8,626 nucleotides of DNA, taken from NCBI GenBank assembly GCA_964519955.1, contig CAZFLM010000147.1, positions 1-8,626 of the forward strand. Direction: 5' to 3'. This document shows, one piece after another, positions 5,987-8,626 of the stretch; the stretch's first letter is position 1; every line of letters starts with the position of its first letter. The position numbers and the translations under genes were made by a program. The notes under the pieces are model-generated. The model was given only the letters and a program-made list of their open reading frames with translations, was not told the DNA's origin and ran no database searches. Source of the stretch: CAZFLM01 sp964519955 (GTDB lineage Bacteria; Armatimonadota; Chthonomonadetes; Chthonomonadales; CAJBBX01).

Positions 5987-7876
5987 ATGGAGATCGTGAG
6001 TAACCGGGTGCCGCTTCAGGCTGGCGCGTTCGTGCCGCTGCCGCTGGGGTCGGTGAAACCGCGGGGATGGCTGCTCAACCAGTGCCGCATTCAGGCGAAC
6101 GGGCTGACGGGGCACCTGGAGGAGTTCTGGCCGGACCTCGGGCCGAACAACATGTGGCTGGGCGGCGACACGGAGGGTTGGGAGCGCGGGCCCTATTACC
6201 TCGATGGCCTGGTGCCGCTGGCGCACATCCTCGACGACGAGCGGCTGAAGGGCATGGCGCAGCGGTGGATCGACGGCATCCTGGCGCAGTGCCACCCGGA
6301 CGGCTGGATCGGCCCGGTGAAGGCGCCCGATCGGCGGGAGTACGACCACTGGCCCGTCGCGATCGTGCTGAAGGTGCTCACCCAACACCACGAGGCGACC
6401 GGCGACGAGCGCGTGATCCCAGCCATGCTCGGCTTCTGCAGGTGGCTGTACGACAACCTGGAGGAGCATCCGCTGTTCGAGTGGGGGCGGCACCGCTGGC
6501 AGGACCTCGCCTTGAGCGTCCACTGGCTCTACAACCGGACGGGCGAGGACTGGCTGCTGGAGGTGGCCGAACTAGTCTTCGCGTATGGCTACCTGTGGCG
6601 TAAGCACTTCGATGCCTTCCCCTATACCGGCAAGACGCCGCGCGACCAGGTGACCCTCGATACGCACGTGGTGAACAGCGCCATGGCGGTGAAGGCGGGC
6701 GGCGTGTGGTGGCATCAGAGCGGCGATCCCGGCGACAAGGCGTCGGTGTACCGAGCGCTGGAGATGCTGGACAAGTACCACGGGCAGGTGACGGGCGTGT
6801 TCACCGGCGATGAGCACTATGCGGGGCTGGACCCGACGCAGGGCACGGAGCTGTGCGCCGTGGTCGAGTACATGTACTCCCTCGAGTACCTGCTCGCCGC
6901 GTTTGGCGACCCGGCGCTGGCGGATCGGCTGGAACGGATGGCCTACAACGCGCTGCCTGCCACCTTCACGCCGGATATGTGGGCCCACCAATACGACCAG
7001 CAGGTGAATCAGGTGTTGTGCAGCGTGGCGCCGCGCGCGTGGACGCTGAACGACGACACGTCCAACACCTTTGGGCTGGAGCCGAACTACGGGTGCTGCA
7101 CGGCGAACCTGCACCAGGGATGGCCCAAGTTCGTGAGCAGCCTGTGGATGGCGGCGCCGGTGGGCGGCATCGCGGCGGTGGCGTATGGGCCGAGCGAGGT
7201 GCGGGCAACGGTGGGCTTCGGCGTCGGCGTGACGATTCGCGAGGAGACGGACTACCCGTTCCGCGGCAAGGTGACGTTGATCGTGGAGCCGGACGAGCCG
7301 GCGGAGTTCCCGCTGCTGGTCCGCATCCCGAGCTGGGCGACCGATCCGCTCGTCACGTGGCCCGGGGGGAGCAGCACGCAGTCGGGCGGCGAGTTCGTGA
7401 CCATCTGGCGCAAGTTCGAGCCAGGCGATCGGGTCGAGCTGGACTTCGGGCCGATGGAGCCGCGGCTGGAGCGACGGTATCACAACGCGGTATCGGTGCA
7501 TCGCGGGCCGCTCGTGATGGCGCTGCAGATCGGCCAACGCTACGGGGTGATCAAGGGGACGCCGCCGCAGGCGGACTACGCGGTGCACCCGACGACGCCC
7601 TGGAACTACGCGCTCCTGCTGGGCGAGGATGGGCAGGCGCCGGAGTTCGAGGTGAGCGAGGCGCCGGTGGGCGAGGTGCCGTTCGCGCCGGAGAGCGCAC
7701 CCGTGCGGATCAAGGCGAGGGCGCGGCGCGTGCCGGGGTGGGGCCTGGTGGACAACTCGGCGGGGCCGCTGCCGGAGAGCCCGGTCGCGACGGAGGAGCC
7801 CATCGAGGAGGTCACGTTGGTGCCATACGGCTCCACGAACCTGCGGGTCGGGGAGATGCCCTGGACTGAGGGGTAG
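5987..7876 (+). CDS. GH127-type beta-L-arabinofuranosidase-like glycosidase (DUF1680 family)
   Basis: 629 residues. Enzymes of this family remove beta-linked L-arabinofuranose or related sugars using a cysteine nucleophile held by zinc. The expected site residues are visible: GTELCAVVE (286-294) gives Glu288 and Cys290, and YGCCTANLHQGW (368-379) gives Cys370 and Cys371. The 80-residue gap between Cys290 and Cys370 is close to that in the characterised Bifidobacterium enzyme HypBA1 (Cys340 to Cys417, 77). By analogy Cys370 is the nucleophile, and Glu276 in FTGDEHYAG is a candidate acid/base. The N-terminal two-thirds has helical-barrel features (YYLDGLVPLAHILDDERL, WRWQ-type repeats). The C-terminal third has the usual beta-domains (LLVRIPSWA, VSVHRGPLVMAL). 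No signal peptide is present, so it should act on imported oligosaccharides. ATG 5987 has AGGGGGA 4 nt upstream. The exact sugar specificity is not deducible. Confidence 0.92.
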   Translation: MEIVSNRVPLQAGAFVPLPLGSVKPRGWLLNQCRIQANGLTGHLEEFWPDLGPNNMWLGGDTEGWERGPYYLDGLVPLAHILDDERLKGMAQRWIDGILAQCHPDGWIGPVKAPDRREYDHWPVAIVLKVLTQHHEATGDERVIPAMLGFCRWLYDNLEEHPLFEWGRHRWQDLALSVHWLYNRTGEDWLLEVAELVFAYGYLWRKHFDAFPYTGKTPRDQVTLDTHVVNSAMAVKAGGVWWHQSGDPGDKASVYRALEMLDKYHGQVTGVFTGDEHYAGLDPTQGTELCAVVEYMYSLEYLLAAFGDPALADRLERMAYNALPATFTPDMWAHQYDQQVNQVLCSVAPRAWTLNDDTSNTFGLEPNYGCCTANLHQGWPKFVSSLWMAAPVGGIAAVAYGPSEVRATVGFGVGVTIREETDYPFRGKVTLIVEPDEPAEFPLLVRIPSWATDPLVTWPGGSSTQSGGEFVTIWRKFEPGDRVELDFGPMEPRLERRYHNAVSVHRGPLVMALQIGQRYGVIKGTPPQADYAVHPTTPWNYALLLGEDGQAPEFEVSEAPVGEVPFAPESAPVRIKARARRVPGWGLVDNSAGPLPESPVATEEPIEEVTLVPYGSTNLRVGEMPWTEG

Positions 7877-7901
7877 CCCGGTTAGCGTGTGGGTTGCGCC
7901 A

Positions 7902-8210
7902 GGCGGGCACGGAGGCCCATCCCACCAGGGCGTTCGGTGCGTGACTGGATGGGTGCCCTTCGGCGAGCTTCGGGGCAGGGACGCCTGCCCCACCACGGCG
8001 CTCGTGCGGAATCAGGGTTAGGTGGTCGTTCTGGTGCATGGGTCGCACTGGACGGGCACCGTTCGGCGAGCTCAGGGCAGGCTATGGCCCGCCCCACCAC
8101 GGCGCTCGTGCGGAATCAGGGTTAGGTGGTCGTTCCGGTGCATGGGTCGCACTGGACGGGCACCCTTCGGCGGGGTCAGGGCAGGCTGCGGCCCATCCCA
8201 CCAGGGCGTT
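7902..8210. repeat. Array of about 104-bp repeats downstream of the glycosidase
   Basis: Two units of 104 bp (7997-8100 and 8101-8204) are nearly identical and include GGCGCTCGTGCGGAATCAGG and CATGGGTCGCACTGGACGGG. A shortened 68-bp unit (7929-7996) precedes them, keeping the TTCGGCGAGCT and CCCCACCAC parts but lacking the middle. The block is bracketed by the same 21-bp sequence at 7914-7934 and 8190-8210 (GGCCCATCCCACCAGGGCG plus TT). Just before it, 7902-7926 (GGCGGGCACGGAGGCCCATC and on) is a diverged version of the hairpin core of the 51-bp repeats at 1-217. With the next two entries this accounts for the 519 bases between the glycosidase and the last gene; I see no gene in it. Confidence 0.93.
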
Positions 8211-8240
8211 GCTGCGGGCGCCGAGCTTGGTTGCCATATG

Positions 8241-8276
8241 CGTGGCCGGTAGCCGGATGAGTGGCTGCCGGCCACG
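8241..8276 (+). terminator. Strong stem-loop, possible transcription terminator
   Basis: CGTGGCCGGTAGCC (8241-8254) pairs with GGCTGCCGGCCACG (8263-8276) along all 14 positions, one of them G-U, around an 8-nt loop. Only TTT follows, so it is a weak candidate for a classical intrinsic terminator. It lies between the repeat array and the next promoter-like region, where the upstream transcripts would be expected to end. Confidence 0.5.
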
Positions 8277-8299
8277 TTTGCGTTCCGCTGGATGGTGAT

Positions 8300-8394
8300 G
8301 CGAGCTAAAAACTCTGCAAAGAAAGTAGACGCACGTCTAGTAAAACACCCTCTGACGCTGGCTAGTATATAGAGGACTCGATTCTGGAGCGGGG
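8300..8394 (+). promoter_or_regulatory. AT-rich promoter-like leader of the last gene
   Basis: The base composition drops sharply from the surrounding GC-rich level, with GCTAAAAACTCTGCAAAG, TAGTAAAACAC and CTAGTATATAGAGG. TAGTAT or TATATA near 8363-8371 could serve as a -10 box; no good -35 box sits at the usual distance. GGAG at 8386-8389, in CTGGAGCGGGG, is a fitting ribosome binding site before ATG 8396. Confidence 0.4.
8326..8339. promoter_or_regulatory. 14-bp palindrome TAGACG-CA-CGTCTA, candidate operator
   Basis: Two perfect 6-bp arms with a 2-bp centre lie about 57 bp before the ATG of the last gene, within the most AT-rich stretch of the window. The size and position fit a binding site for a dimeric repressor or activator. 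No regulator gene is visible in the window to pair with it. Confidence 0.4.
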
Positions 8395-8395
8395 T

Positions 8396-8626
8396 ATGGC
8401 GAAGCGTGTTTCGGCGTCCGCGAGCGTGTGGGACGTGCGGAGCCGGCTGGAGGAGAACTTCCGGCGCGTGGGCGAGCTGCTGCGCGAGATGGAGGTCGCG
8501 GCGGAGCCGAAGGACCGGCTGGCGGTGGCGGCGGAGCTTCGGCAGCACATCGCGCTGGCGGAGCGGGCGTTGGAGTTGGCTGCGCGCGCCCAGGCGGTGC
8601 GCGAGTTCGAGGAGACTGTGCTGGAC
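8396..8626 (+). CDS. Hypothetical helical Ala/Glu/Arg-rich protein, 3' end outside the window
   Basis: 77 codons are open to the right edge with no stop, from ATG 8396 with GGAG about 6 nt upstream. The sequence starts MAKRVSASASVWDVRSRLEEN and continues as almost pure amphipathic helix: FRRVGELLREMEVAAEPKD, then RLAVAAELRQHIALAERALE, then LAARAQAVREFEETVLD. Hydrophobic residues fall at coiled-coil-like spacing. I do not recognise a family. Such short helical proteins with a basic start sometimes precede phage terminase genes, and the AT-rich leader suggests a separate transcription unit, but a prophage link is only a guess without the sequence to the right. Confidence 0.75.
   Translation, partial: MAKRVSASASVWDVRSRLEENFRRVGELLREMEVAAEPKDRLAVAAELRQHIALAERALELAARAQAVREFEETVLD

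Noticed and set aside
6572..7996. Minus-strand open frame opposite the glycosidase gene
   Set aside because: Arg/His-rich shadow of the GH127-type gene, whose plus-strand frame carries all expected site residues.
7997..8204. Possible CRISPR array or small gene in the 104-bp repeats
   Set aside because: Whole units repeat without variable spacers, and the frames they open repeat with no ribosome binding site or gene-like composition.

Overview
The window is GC-rich, with frequent GTG/CTG codons, strong GGAGG-type ribosome binding sites and large gaps filled with short repeats. It contains four complete protein genes and one gene cut by the right edge. I saw no rRNA, tRNA, transposase or CRISPR array. 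The gene content (penicillin-acylase-family Ntn hydrolase, PIG-L deacetylase, GH127-type glycosidase, a large secreted protein of unknown function) and the intergenic repeats built on GATGAACACCGATGAAC and GGACGCGGATG words resemble uncultured, polysaccharide-degrading, soil or sediment bacteria of the Armatimonadota or Planctomycetota kind. That placement is an impression from memory, not a demonstrated assignment.

Layout, left to right. Positions 1-217 hold four and a bit tandem 51-bp repeats, each with a GC-rich hairpin. They lie just downstream of the stop codon of a minus-strand gene (221-2755) for a secreted penicillin-acylase-family Ntn hydrolase. Inside that gene, four near-identical in-frame 42-bp palindromic repeats (1830-1997) encode a 56-residue stretch just before the predicted autocatalytic serine. 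A short divergent gap carrying a heptamer repeat (2825-2852) separates it from a plus-strand series. The series comprises a PIG-L/LmbE-type deacetylase (2953-3657), an exported protein of unknown function that looks like a barrel plus beta-sandwich (3824-5674), and a cytoplasmic GH127-type beta-L-arabinofuranosidase-like enzyme (5987-7876). Both gaps in this series are filled with copies of one GATG-rich repeat family. After the glycosidase, 7902-8210 is an array of about 104-bp repeats, followed by a strong stem-loop (8241-8276), a relatively AT-rich promoter-like stretch with a 14-bp palindrome (8326-8339), and the start of a helical, Ala/Glu/Arg-rich protein that runs off the end (8396-8626).

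How the genes may work together: the PIG-L deacetylase, the exported unknown protein and the GH127-type enzyme share a strand and could serve glycan or glycoconjugate turnover. The exported protein would act outside the cytoplasm, while the deacetylase and glycosidase would process imported saccharides. The repeat-filled gaps of 166 and 312 bp make a single tight operon uncertain. The acylase is transcribed divergently and need not belong to the same pathway. The most unusual feature is the density of distinct short repeat families, including one that has become protein-coding in the spacer of a self-cleaving enzyme. I found no convincing new multi-gene defence or mobile system.
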